DNA of 13,981 bases from an uncultured Bacillota bacterium. GTDB lineage: Bacteria > Bacillota > Clostridia > Christensenellales > QAND01. Positions 6,891-13,149 of the stretch are shown here, piece after piece. The notes beneath the pieces are model-generated. The model searched no databases and had not been told where the DNA came from. It saw only the letters and a program-made list of their open reading frames with translations. The translations under genes were made by a program, and so were the position numbers. The stretch is taken from the NCBI GenBank assembly GCA_905208455.1, contig CAJLPK010000044.1:1-13981 (forward strand). The letters run 5' to 3'. Every line of letters starts with the position of its first letter. Position 1 is the first letter of the stretch.

Positions 6891-7871
6891 TTATAGCATG
6901 TGAGCCCGCAGCTCTTCCGGCGCATGCATGCTCAAAAGGCCGGGCGCAATGTCAAAGACTGTTTTGCAGCCGCAGTCTCCCTGTTTTGCCAAGCGATACG
7001 CAGCGCGTGCATAGCAGACCAGCACACTGGAGGTAAATTCCGGATTGGAATCCAGCTTTAAGGAAAACTCCATGATATGTTTGTTTCCATCGCCGGTCAG
7101 GCCGCTGTGGATGACAAATCCGCCGTGCGGCATGGCGCTGTGATGGGCTTTCAGCTCATCTTCAGTGATGAAATGCACGGTGGTATCATATTCGTCAAAA
7201 TAATTGGGCATCGTGACGATATCATGCTCAACCTGCTTGGCATCCGCGCCCTCCTCCAGGACGACATAGCATTCGCGCAAATGCTTTTGGCGGGTCGTAT
7301 AATCTTTGACAGAGCCTTGACGAATCTCGTCCATGACGGCTTCCACGGGGATGGTATACTGTTTGCCGTCCTTTACGCCTTTCACGCGGCGAATGGCGTC
7401 TGAATGGCCTTGGCTGACGCCTTTGCCCCAGAAGGTATAGGATTTTCCCTGCGGCAGTACACAGTTCATATACAGGCGGTTTAAGGAAAACAGGCCGGGG
7501 TCCCAGCCTACGGAGATGATCCCCACCTTGCCGGAAGCTTGTAAGGCAGCGTCCATATCGGCAAAGTAGGCCGGGATCTTTGCGTGCGTATCAAAGCTAT
7601 CGATCACATTGAAATACCGGCTCAGGGCAGGCCCTTGCTGGGGCAGGTCCGTGGCGGAGCCGCCGCAGATGATGAGTACGTCGATTTTATCCTGCCAATC
7701 CGCCGCCTGCTCAAGAGAGACGACAGGCACATTGGCCTTGATGGATAGCGCAGCAGGATCGCGGCGGGTAAAAACCGCAGCCAATTCCATATCCTCGTTC
7801 TGCGCTACGGCAAGCTCGACCCCTTTGCCAAGATTGCCATAACCGGCGATCCCAATACGAATTTTATTCAT
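6891..7871 (-). CDS. ddh: meso-Diaminopimelate dehydrogenase
   Basis: The protein has 326 residues (the Corynebacterium enzyme is about 320). The N-terminal Rossmann motif is GYGNLG (10-15). Further family blocks are GSATDLP, SVGWDPGLFSLNR, TFWGKGVSQGHSDAIRR, TMPNYFDEYD and MPHGGFV, which read like DapDH throughout. The enzyme makes meso-diaminopimelate from L-tetrahydrodipicolinate, ammonia and NADPH in one step, bypassing the succinylase, acetylase and aminotransferase routes to lysine and peptidoglycan. The start at 7871 (MNKIRIGI) has AAGGAGG 9 nt upstream; an in-frame codon at 7895 would add MTKRRFLL and bury that ribosome binding site. The gldA-like gene lies 90 nt upstream on the same strand with no terminator between them, so read-through is possible alongside a weak local promoter. 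No lysine riboswitch is visible. A strong terminator follows. Confidence 0.95.
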   Translation of the reverse strand: MNKIRIGIAGYGNLGKGVELAVAQNEDMELAAVFTRRDPAALSIKANVPVVSLEQAADWQDKIDVLIICGGSATDLPQQGPALSRYFNVIDSFDTHAKIPAYFADMDAALQASGKVGIISVGWDPGLFSLNRLYMNCVLPQGKSYTFWGKGVSQGHSDAIRRVKGVKDGKQYTIPVEAVMDEIRQGSVKDYTTRQKHLRECYVVLEEGADAKQVEHDIVTMPNYFDEYDTTVHFITEDELKAHHSAMPHGGFVIHSGLTGDGNKHIMEFSLKLDSNPEFTSSVLVCYARAAYRLAKQGDCGCKTVFDIAPGLLSMHAPEELRAHML

Positions 7872-7906
7872 GAGAAGAAACCTCCTTTTGGTCATTTTCT
7901 GTTTGT

Positions 7907-7935
7907 AGGATACAACAAGCCTGCTTGTCCTGCAA
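7907..7935 (-). promoter_or_regulatory. Weak promoter candidate with internal palindrome ahead of ddh
   Basis: Minus strand: TTGCAG (7935-7930), a 17-nt spacer, and TATCCT (7912-7907), a poor sigma-A match. Within the spacer lies a palindrome, ACAAGC-CT-GCTTGT on the plus strand (7915-7928), with 6-bp arms. The hairpin has no T-run, so it is not a terminator for the upstream dehydrogenase gene. It could be an operator placed between -35 and -10. Confidence 0.35.
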
Positions 7936-7961
7936 GAAAAATTCGGAAAATTGCGGAAAGA

Positions 7962-9059
7962 TCAACAGCAGCAGCCATCCCCGCCATAATAAGTGCCGAT
8001 AGCGTCGGCAGCCCAGATGGCGTCCGCGATCATTTCTGCGGTAGCTTTGAAGGGAAGGTTGCCCATGCAGCGCTGGGAAGCGGCGATCTCAGCTGCTTTT
8101 AAGATCTGCTCCTGCGCGGGATGGTGAAGCCCCAGCTCGCATAGCGTGGTGGGCAGGCCAACGCTCTGGCAGAAATGTATGACTTCCTCCATTTCCTCTA
8201 CAGGCGCATTTTCCAGAACAAGCTGCGCTAAGGTTCCGAACGCTACCTTTTCTCCATGATACATGGCATGCGTTTCCGGCAGCGCGGAAAGCCCGTCGTG
8301 GATGGGATGCGCAGCTGCCAGCCCTCCGCTTTCAAACCCGATGCCGCTGAGATAGGTATTGGCCTCAATGATGTTTTCGACGGCAGTAGTACAAACCTGT
8401 TTTTCCACTGCTACCTTGGCGCGGAGACCGTCTGCCAGCAGCGTTTCATAGCAAAGCTGTGCCAGCGCTGTTGCGGCCAGAGTGGTTTTGGCGCGGACGC
8501 TGTTATCGCCGTTGCTGCGCTGGCAGGCCCGGGCCTCGAAAAAGGTAGCCAGCGCATCGCCCATGCCGGCTACAAGCAGGCGGGCAGGCGCCTTGGCGAT
8601 GACGGCGCTGTCCACGATGACGACATCGGGGTTGCGCTTCATATGCGCGGCCTTTTCCGGCACACCGTCCGGCGTATAAATCACGGCCACAGCGCTGCAC
8701 GGCGCATCGGTGGATGCGACCGTGGGCACGATGGCCACAGGCGCTTCTGTTTGTATGCTCACACATTTCACGGTATCGAAAATTTTTCCGCCGCCTACGC
8801 CGACCAATACATCGCAGCCGCTCTGTATAAATTGCGCCGTTACACGGTCGATTTCAGTTTGACAGCATTCCCCCTGAAAAATCTCAAAGGTGACCGCGCC
8901 GTTCAGACTGCGCTCAATGGATGCGCCGAACCGTTTTTGCCCGGATGCGCTGATGAGCACAAAGGGCTTTTGGCCAAGCGGGAGGATGTATTGTGCCAAG
9001 CGGGATAATTCTCCCTTGCCCTGCACATATTGACTGGGGCTTAATAAGATCCTGGACAT
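7962..9059 (-). CDS. gldA: Glycerol dehydrogenase-like polyol dehydrogenase (GldA family)
   Basis: The protein has 365 residues, normal for GldA (family III metal-dependent alcohol dehydrogenases, NAD-linked oxidation of glycerol to dihydroxyacetone). The NAD-binding loop is VGVGGGKIFDT (86-96), and PTVASTDAPCSA (112-123) is the GldA hallmark. The probable metal ligands are Asp168 (GMGDALATFFEA), His254 (AAAHPIHDGL) and His268 (YHGEKVAFG), matching the Zn-binding set of Bacillus GldA. The start ATG at 9059 has AAGGAGG 10 nt upstream and an extended -10 promoter ahead. The C-terminus ends GGDGCCC, three consecutive cysteines I would not expect from the family; internal CC at 65-66 is also present. 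It is divergent from a thioesterase gene and upstream of ddh. Family call firm. The real substrate could be another vicinal diol or hydroxyketone, so the symbol is tentative. Confidence 0.88.
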   Translation of the reverse strand: MSRILLSPSQYVQGKGELSRLAQYILPLGQKPFVLISASGQKRFGASIERSLNGAVTFEIFQGECCQTEIDRVTAQFIQSGCDVLVGVGGGKIFDTVKCVSIQTEAPVAIVPTVASTDAPCSAVAVIYTPDGVPEKAAHMKRNPDVVIVDSAVIAKAPARLLVAGMGDALATFFEARACQRSNGDNSVRAKTTLAATALAQLCYETLLADGLRAKVAVEKQVCTTAVENIIEANTYLSGIGFESGGLAAAHPIHDGLSALPETHAMYHGEKVAFGTLAQLVLENAPVEEMEEVIHFCQSVGLPTTLCELGLHHPAQEQILKAAEIAASQRCMGNLPFKATAEMIADAIWAADAIGTYYGGDGCCC

Positions 9060-9095
9060 GGATAAACTGCCTCCTTATAAGGGTAAGTTTTTCTT

Positions 9096-9124
9096 ATTTT
9101 ACCACGGGTCAACGGGAGGCACAA
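9096..9124 (-). promoter_or_regulatory. Extended -10 promoter of the gldA-like gene
   Basis: Minus strand TGGTAAAAT (9104-9096) is an extended -10; TTGTGC (9124-9119) at 17-nt spacing is a poor -35. The predicted start near 9089 leaves a leader of about 30 nt containing the AAGGAGG site. A TTGACC hexamer nearby is only 5 nt from the -10 and cannot be its -35. Confidence 0.5.
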
Positions 9125-9158
9125 AGAGAACGGCATGGATTTTTCTGGCGAATTGGGA

Positions 9159-9164
9159 TAAAAT
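9159..9164 (+). promoter_or_regulatory. Candidate -10 box of the thioesterase gene
   Basis: GATAAAATAC contains TAAAAT 33 nt upstream of the thioesterase ATG. No convincing -35 is seen at 16-18 nt, so this is a weak call, made because the gene has no other upstream partner on this strand. It sits back to back with the gldA promoter in a 138-nt intergenic space. Confidence 0.35.
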
Positions 9165-9197
9165 ACGAATCATGGAACAAAGGAAAGGGGAAAGAAC

Positions 9198-9605
9198 ATG
9201 GATTACCAAGCCCTGCGGGATTATCTCAACGAGCATGACCCATACAGCAGGATGAGCCATATTTCCATTGTAAAGTTGGAACCGGGCAAAAGTGAAGTGA
9301 CCTTAACGGTATGCCCGGATAACGAAAATTTTATGGGGTTTTTGCATGGAGGCGCTTACTATACCCTTGCCGATGTGGCGGGCGGCGGCGCGCTTGTGCA
9401 GCGCAACAGCAAGTGTGTGACGCTGCAGGCAGACCTGCATTTTCTCCGCAAGGCCCATGGCGGCGTCATCACAGCCTATGGCAGATGCGTGCACATGGGA
9501 AAGACGACGGGCGTCAGCCAGGTGGAGATGAAGGACAGCGAAGGGAGGAGCATTGCCGTATGCACCTGCACAATGTTTTTTACCGATGAGCCGCTGCAAA
9601 AGTAA
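9198..9605 (+). CDS. PaaI-family hotdog-fold thioesterase
   Basis: The protein has 135 residues, standard for single hotdog-domain acyl-CoA thioesterases. The signature N44-FMGFLHGGAYYTLADVAG matches the PaaI/YdiI pattern N..G..HGG....LAD.A. His50, Gly51-Gly52 and Asp59 would form the active site and oxyanion region across the dimer interface. LQADLHFLRKAHGG is the second conserved strand block. Family members hydrolyse acyl-CoA esters, often aryl or hydroxyphenylacetyl-CoA, in detoxification or CoA recycling. The start ATG at 9198 has AGGAAAGGGG about 7 nt upstream. The gene is monocistronic: divergent from gldA on its left and convergent with the GrpB-family gene on its right, with a shared terminator. 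The fold and general activity are clear. The acyl substrate is not, and no paa-type genes are nearby. Confidence 0.9.
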   Translation: MDYQALRDYLNEHDPYSRMSHISIVKLEPGKSEVTLTVCPDNENFMGFLHGGAYYTLADVAGGGALVQRNSKCVTLQADLHFLRKAHGGVITAYGRCVHMGKTTGVSQVEMKDSEGRSIAVCTCTMFFTDEPLQK

Positions 9606-9619
9606 AAATACGCATAAGC

Positions 9620-9646
9620 AAAAAGAGCTGTGAATCAGCTCTTTTT
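9620..9646. terminator. Bidirectional terminator between thioesterase and GrpB-family genes
   Basis: AAAAAGAGCTG, loop TGAAT, CAGCTCTTTTT: an 11-bp stem with A and T tails, 14 nt after the thioesterase stop. The convergent GrpB-family stop codon (TGA, 9637-9635) lies at the edge of the loop, so its last residues, KKKS, are encoded by the hairpin arm. It therefore serves both transcripts. Confidence 0.9.
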
Positions 9647-10165
9647 CTTTGTCAGCGTTTGCCGCCATATAAGCGCCTCTTTTTCCAGATGCTTTACAAA
9701 GGAATCCTTGCCGTCGCAATATGCCTCGATGTCGTCAGGATATGCGGCCGCCAACGACCGCTTTAACGCCGCATAGGCAGCTGCCTTTTGAGGATGTGTC
9801 CGAAGATAGTCACGTACAGCCAAGTGGCGTTCGATCTCATATCGACTTTCTGCTCCGAATATATGGACCTGATGCGTCCTATGTGCGCCGCCTTTGCGCA
9901 GATAGCGCCGTCCAGGAATCCCGAATGCCCCCATATACTCATAGCCGAGGAATACAAAGGCGTCGGCCAAAGCATCCACCGCCGTGATTTCTGTGACAAC
10001 GGGAAGGATGTCAATGATGGGCTTGGCGGCTAACCCGGGAACAGATGTACTGCCGATATGATGGATGGATACCAAAAGGCCTGACAAGACTTCCTTGAGA
10101 CACGCAGCCTCTTGCTCATAGGCCAGAGGCCAGGAGGGCTGATAGGGAACAACGGAGACATACAT
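9635..10165 (-). CDS. GrpB-family (UPF0157) protein
   Basis: The protein has 176 residues, typical for the family. The hallmark is the N-terminal VPYQPSWPLAYEQEA followed by IHHIGSTSVPGLAAKPIIDIL (about 34-54), a nucleotidyltransferase-like GST...D.D core. Later, HRTHQVHIF and RDYLRTHPQKAAAYAALK are also conserved. GrpB proteins are small cytoplasmic proteins predicted to transfer nucleotides; in some genomes the domain is fused to dephospho-CoA kinase. Their biochemical role is not settled. I chose ATG 10165; an upstream in-frame TTG at 10213 would overlap the HD gene by 43 nt and adds no family sequence. No strong ribosome binding site is seen. The HD-domain stop is only 5 nt upstream, so re-initiation is likely. 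Last gene of a four-gene operon. Confidence 0.87.
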   Translation of the reverse strand: MYVSVVPYQPSWPLAYEQEAACLKEVLSGLLVSIHHIGSTSVPGLAAKPIIDILPVVTEITAVDALADAFVFLGYEYMGAFGIPGRRYLRKGGAHRTHQVHIFGAESRYEIERHLAVRDYLRTHPQKAAAYAALKRSLAAAYPDDIEAYCDGKDSFVKHLEKEALIWRQTLTKKKS

Positions 10166-10170
10166 GGCAC

Positions 10171-10677
10171 TTAGACAGAAGGGGCTGCCAAAAACATCGT
10201 TTGAAGCAGCCAACGCCCGGTCTTTGTGGTAAACCAGCGCGACAACGCCGTTTGGACGGCCTGAACGCTGCTTTGATCTTCGTAGAGATTGACAAGGAAA
10301 TCCGCCTCTACCAAAATACGGTAATCCAGCCCATCCATTTGAGTATAAGTGTGATGGTGGGCAACCAGATAACAGACACGCTCTAGGATTTCGTCTTCGA
10401 TGTCATAGCGTGCCAGCATGCGGCGCGCCAGCGGCGGGCCTTCTATCTGCTGATATGCCCCGGCACTGCTATGATACTTGGCGCGGCTCGGATTGATGCC
10501 TATATCGTGCACCAGCGCTGCCAATTCAAGGATGTACTGCGTTTTTTCATCCAGATGCTCCTGCTGTCCGATAAAACGGGCAAAGGCATGTACTTTTAGG
10601 AAATGCTGAATGTGCTTTGGCTGTCCCTGCTCATGGACGATCATATCGGCCAATACACGATCCAAAATTGTTTGCAT
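10171..10677 (-). CDS. HD-domain phosphohydrolase
   Basis: The protein has 168 residues. HD-superfamily metal ligands can be followed in order: His30 (HFLKVHAFA), His57-Asp58 (LVHDIG), the HHH cluster at 107-109 (VAHHHTY) and Asp126 (EADFLVN). Such single-domain proteins hydrolyse phosphate esters of nucleotides or related small molecules. ATG 10677 has AGGAGG 12 nt upstream, rather long. A closer ATG right after the AGGAGG is out of frame. The gene starts 26 nt after the Nudix stop and ends 5 nt before the GrpB-family start, which supports one mRNA. The tail after about residue 135 (QTALSRWFTTKTGRWLLQTMF) is also found in stand-alone HD proteins of Clostridia, from memory. The HD assignment is firm; the substrate is unknown. 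Confidence 0.88.
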   Translation of the reverse strand: MQTILDRVLADMIVHEQGQPKHIQHFLKVHAFARFIGQQEHLDEKTQYILELAALVHDIGINPSRAKYHSSAGAYQQIEGPPLARRMLARYDIEDEILERVCYLVAHHHTYTQMDGLDYRILVEADFLVNLYEDQSSVQAVQTALSRWFTTKTGRWLLQTMFLAAPSV

Positions 10678-10703
10678 GCGGATTCATTTCCTCCTAGCGT
10701 TTC

Positions 10704-11267
10704 TTACAAATAGGATGCTGCCTTTTTGCAAAGCCACTGATAAATGGGCAAAAGAAGCGGTTCACGGCAGTGCGCCGGCAGGGTTTTAATGGGAATCCAG
10801 CGTACGGCGCTGTTTTCTCCTTCACGGACGCACAGCGGTTGTGACTCATCGGCGGTATATAGATAGGTGGCATTGAGATGCAGATGAGGGGCTACGGGTT
10901 GTCCATGTTTGCAATGGGCAGGCACACAGAGCGTGTCCCACCGCACAGGGGCGGGGCAAAGAAGAGAGACGGAGGAAAGCCCGGTTTCCTCCAATACCTC
11001 TCGGCGTGCTGTGGATTGAAAGCTTGTGTCGCCGTCGTTATGGCCGCCGGCCCAGCTCCAGGATCGGTAGATATTGTGATAGACCATCAGAGCATGGGTA
11101 CAGGCTGCGTTGACGACCCAGGCAGAGGCGGTGAAATGGCAGACGGGGTTTTCGCGTGTATACAGCTGTGTGCCGAATGCTTGCCACGCAAACCGGATCT
11201 GCTCGGCAGCAGCACGCTGCTGCTCGTCAAAGGGATGATAATGTACGAGTTCATCAGGAAGGAACAA
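10704..11267 (-). CDS. Nudix hydrolase
   Basis: The protein has 187 residues with a Nudix box spanning residues 75-97, GHNDGD...RREVLEETGL. REVLEETG (89-96) keeps the Mg-binding glutamates. The box position that is Glu in the canonical GX5EX7REUXEEXGU is Thr81 here, as in the 'GGHADGET' subgroup. Nudix enzymes cleave nucleoside diphosphates linked to another group X. FTASAWVVN and HLHLNATYLY are further core strands. The start is a TTG at 11267: GGAGG lies 8 nt upstream, and there is no in-frame ATG or GTG near it, so I accept TTG. It follows the epimerase stop by 14 nt and shares its operon with an HD hydrolase and a GrpB-family protein. Family clear, substrate unknown. Confidence 0.9.
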   Translation of the reverse strand: MFLPDELVHYHPFDEQQRAAAEQIRFAWQAFGTQLYTRENPVCHFTASAWVVNAACTHALMVYHNIYRSWSWAGGHNDGDTSFQSTARREVLEETGLSSVSLLCPAPVRWDTLCVPAHCKHGQPVAPHLHLNATYLYTADESQPLCVREGENSAVRWIPIKTLPAHCREPLLLPIYQWLCKKAASYL

Positions 11268-11281
11268 TGATCTAGCCTCCG

Positions 11282-12343
11282 TTACGGCAGCATGGACCGC
11301 AGATGTGCCGGCTGCTTTAGTGTCAGCCGGTGTTTTTTATCGTGAATGCGCCTTTCGGCATATAGGAAGGTCGCGGTATCCTCTACGGTTTCGATCAGCG
11401 GGCGGGGCTGATAGCCCAGCTCCTCCGTCGCTTTGTCATGGCAAAATAGGCCGTTGCTTTTCAACGTGTATAGGGAATAGCTGGTATACAGCGGCTTTTG
11501 ATGCAAAAGCTTGTAATACAGCTCAGAAAGGCCGGCCGTTCCCTTGGCAAACCACATGGGCAGCACAACGCGGAGAGGGCGCTTGCCGCTTATCTTGTGC
11601 ACCAGGTACAAAAGATCTTCCACCGGCATATAGTGATTGGAAAGTATATAGCAGGCGCCCTTCTTTCCTTTTTCCGCCGCTGCGATGATGCCGTCGGCTA
11701 CATCCCGTACATCGACAAAATCATAACCGCCGCGCACACAGGCCTTTAAGTGCCCGTTTAGATAGTCCTCAACCATCTGCGTGAGATGGCCATGCCCATA
11801 GTCAAAGGGCCCAAGGATACCGGAGGGGTGCACAACAACTGCGTCAAGCCCCTGCTGTACGCTATCTAAGACAGCCTGGGTAGCCTCTGCCTTGGTTTTG
11901 GCATAGGCGCCTACGACATGGCTGGGGTCGAACGATGCCTGCTCATAGATCCAGCAGCCCTGTTTTTGTTCTTTCAATGCGTGTACGGAGGAAACATACA
12001 CCAGACGCCGCACCCGGTGCGCCAGGCACATCGCAATGATATTTTTGGTTCCGTTCACATTGACATCATATACATTTTTTTGCACCTTGGATGCAATGCT
12101 TACAATGCCGGCGGCATGGATGACCACCAACTCGCTGTCCGGTGGGCAGGCGAAGAAATCAGACAAGGATTCCTGTTCACAGACATTGCCTTCATATAGA
12201 GTAAGCTGCGGGCAGGGGGCCAGATGGCTTGGATCGCCGGGCAGCATCAATGCACGTACCTGATGACCCAGAAGACATAGCTTTTGAACCAAAACATTGC
12301 CGAGATGGCCATTGGCTCCGGTAACACAATAAATCGTCTTCAT
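11282..12343 (-). CDS. NAD-dependent epimerase/dehydratase (extended SDR, dihydroflavonol-reductase-like)
   Basis: The protein has 353 residues. The N-terminal cofactor motif is TGANGHLG (8-15), the extended-SDR form TGxxGhhG. HAAGIVSI (76-83) is the core turn, YVSSVHA (116-122) supplies the catalytic Ser, and YAKTK (147-151) is the YxxxK pair. HPSGILGP and GGYDFVDVRDVADGI are typical of the dihydroflavonol-4-reductase/3-beta-hydroxysteroid-dehydrogenase-like branch. Such enzymes use NAD(P) to reduce or epimerise a carbonyl or sugar-nucleotide; the branch here hints at a small ketone or aldehyde rather than a nucleotide sugar. The start at 12343 has GGAG about 9 nt upstream, with an extended -10 promoter. 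It is the first gene of the four-gene operon running to 9635. A basic tail after about residue 335 (KKHRLTLKQ) lies beyond the usual fold. Substrate unknown. Confidence 0.88.
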   Translation of the reverse strand: MKTIYCVTGANGHLGNVLVQKLCLLGHQVRALMLPGDPSHLAPCPQLTLYEGNVCEQESLSDFFACPPDSELVVIHAAGIVSIASKVQKNVYDVNVNGTKNIIAMCLAHRVRRLVYVSSVHALKEQKQGCWIYEQASFDPSHVVGAYAKTKAEATQAVLDSVQQGLDAVVVHPSGILGPFDYGHGHLTQMVEDYLNGHLKACVRGGYDFVDVRDVADGIIAAAEKGKKGACYILSNHYMPVEDLLYLVHKISGKRPLRVVLPMWFAKGTAGLSELYYKLLHQKPLYTSYSLYTLKSNGLFCHDKATEELGYQPRPLIETVEDTATFLYAERRIHDKKHRLTLKQPAHLRSMLP

Positions 12344-12378
12344 AAAGAACCACTCCAGTACATTTGGTTTCTATGATT

Positions 12379-12387
12379 ATTATATCA
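12379..12387 (-). promoter_or_regulatory. Extended -10 promoter of the epimerase-Nudix-HD-GrpB operon
   Basis: Minus strand TGATATAAT, identical over 9 bases to the lipoprotein promoter. The -35 region is poor (TTTTG-rich). Predicted start near 12372 gives a leader of about 30 nt. The terminator of the DUF1349 gene lies immediately upstream, so this promoter isolates the operon. Confidence 0.65.
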
Positions 12388-12409
12388 TATGCAAGCAAGA
12401 TCAAAACGG

Positions 12410-12434
12410 AAAAAAGACGGCAAAATCTGCCGCC
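12410..12434 (-). terminator. Intrinsic terminator downstream of the DUF1349 gene
   Basis: Minus strand: GGCGGCA, loop GATTT, TGCCGTC, then TTTTTT. It is a 7-bp stem with one G-U pair. A second small hairpin (12442-12455, ACGCC/GGCGT) lies between the stop codon and this element and has no T-run of its own. Confidence 0.82.
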
Positions 12435-12455
12435 TTTTATGACGCCTTCAGGCGT

Positions 12456-13028
12456 TTACCACTGGTTTTCCGAAAGCGTAAATTCACTGAACACGGCATC
12501 GAACTGATGGTCTGAGGGACTGCAGGCATAAAGGCCGGTGCGCAATACACCAGCGCCCTTTTCAAAATGGAAAATGCGCATTTGTGAAAAGACGATGCCA
12601 TCCAAGCTATATTCCATACAAAAATCTGCGCCGCTTCTGGATAAGCGATAATAAATGGCTTGTATACTGGTATCGATATCCTGCATAGCCCAGTCGGAAT
12701 ACCCATTGGCCGTTACAACGCTGCCGAGCTGCTGCAAGGAATTGTCGATGTATTCAATGGAAGCCTTAAACCAGTTATCGCTGTCCTGATAGACCATCAG
12801 GCCGCACTGGTCATATTGCGCGCCGTAAAGAAAGGAAGCCTTAAAGGTAAAACAAAAATCCTCCTTAAGGGGCAGCACGAGCGCATGGGCGTTATCCTTT
12901 TGGAACCCGTAATGCGTTCGCTGCCAGCAGTCTGTGGAAGGGTCAGTGGTGATCACGATCTTTTCCGCAGAAAGGAAGGACTGCCTGGGCGGATAGATCC
13001 ATTCGAGCTGGTTGATGTCAAACTTCAT
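12456..13028 (-). CDS. DUF1349 domain protein
   Basis: The protein has 190 residues and is one complete DUF1349 (concanavalin-like beta-sandwich) domain. Family landmarks are DCWQRTHYGFQKDNAHAL (34-51), QYDQCGLMVYQDSDNWFKASIEY (71-93), SVVTANGYSDWA, YSLDGIVFSQMR and LYACSPS near the end. No signal peptide is seen, so it is cytoplasmic. The family includes yeast Ree1 (regulation of enolase) and many bacterial proteins near sugar genes. The fold suggests carbohydrate binding, but no activity is established. ATG 13028 is preferred to an in-frame upstream codon at 13061 because AAAGGGG lies 7 nt upstream and MKFDINQLEWIYPP is the expected family start. The gene is monocistronic, with its own terminator, and divergent from a sorbitol-6-phosphate dehydrogenase-like gene, which fits a role in sugar metabolism. 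Confidence 0.88.
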   Translation of the reverse strand: MKFDINQLEWIYPPRQSFLSAEKIVITTDPSTDCWQRTHYGFQKDNAHALVLPLKEDFCFTFKASFLYGAQYDQCGLMVYQDSDNWFKASIEYIDNSLQQLGSVVTANGYSDWAMQDIDTSIQAIYYRLSRSGADFCMEYSLDGIVFSQMRIFHFEKGAGVLRTGLYACSPSDHQFDAVFSEFTLSENQW

Positions 13029-13055
13029 ATAATAACCCCTTTTCCATTTGTATTC

Positions 13056-13068
13056 TGGCAAGCTGCCA
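13056..13068. promoter_or_regulatory. Short palindrome in the DUF1349 leader
   Basis: TGGCA-AGC-TGCCA has 5-bp arms and a 3-bp centre. It lies between the candidate -10 (13086-13091) and the start codon, at about +12 to +24. It could be an operator half-site pair or a small hairpin. Short enough to arise by chance. Confidence 0.3.
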
Positions 13069-13085
13069 TACCTTCATCCTACCAT

Positions 13086-13091
13086 ATTATA
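13086..13091 (-). promoter_or_regulatory. Candidate -10 box of the DUF1349 gene
   Basis: Minus strand TTATAATATGG contains a perfect TATAAT about 58 nt upstream of the start codon. No good -35 is seen at 17 nt, where the sequence is purine-rich (AGAGAG), so an activator may be needed or the call may be wrong. Confidence 0.45.
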
Positions 13092-13149
13092 AGGAGAAAA
13101 AGAACACCTCTCTCTAACAAAGAAAAGAGAAGGAAAGGCCGTTACAGCA

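Noticed and set aside
7915..7928. Palindrome considered as a terminator for the gldA-like gene
   Set aside because: The stem is only 6 bp and no T-run follows on either strand.
8256..9008. 250-codon plus-strand open frame opposite the gldA-like gene
   Set aside because: Every GldA hallmark is on the minus strand. The plus-strand product is Gly/Arg/Cys-rich without motifs and has no start signal.
9105..9114. TTGACC hexamer considered as -35 of the gldA promoter
   Set aside because: It is only 5 nt from the TAAAAT box. At the right spacing (17 nt) the downstream hexamer is AACTTA, a poor -10.
10165..10213. Longer GrpB-family protein starting at TTG 10213
   Set aside because: It would overlap the HD gene by 43 nt, start with TTG and add residues outside the family domain. 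ATG 10165 gives the expected MYVSVVPY start.
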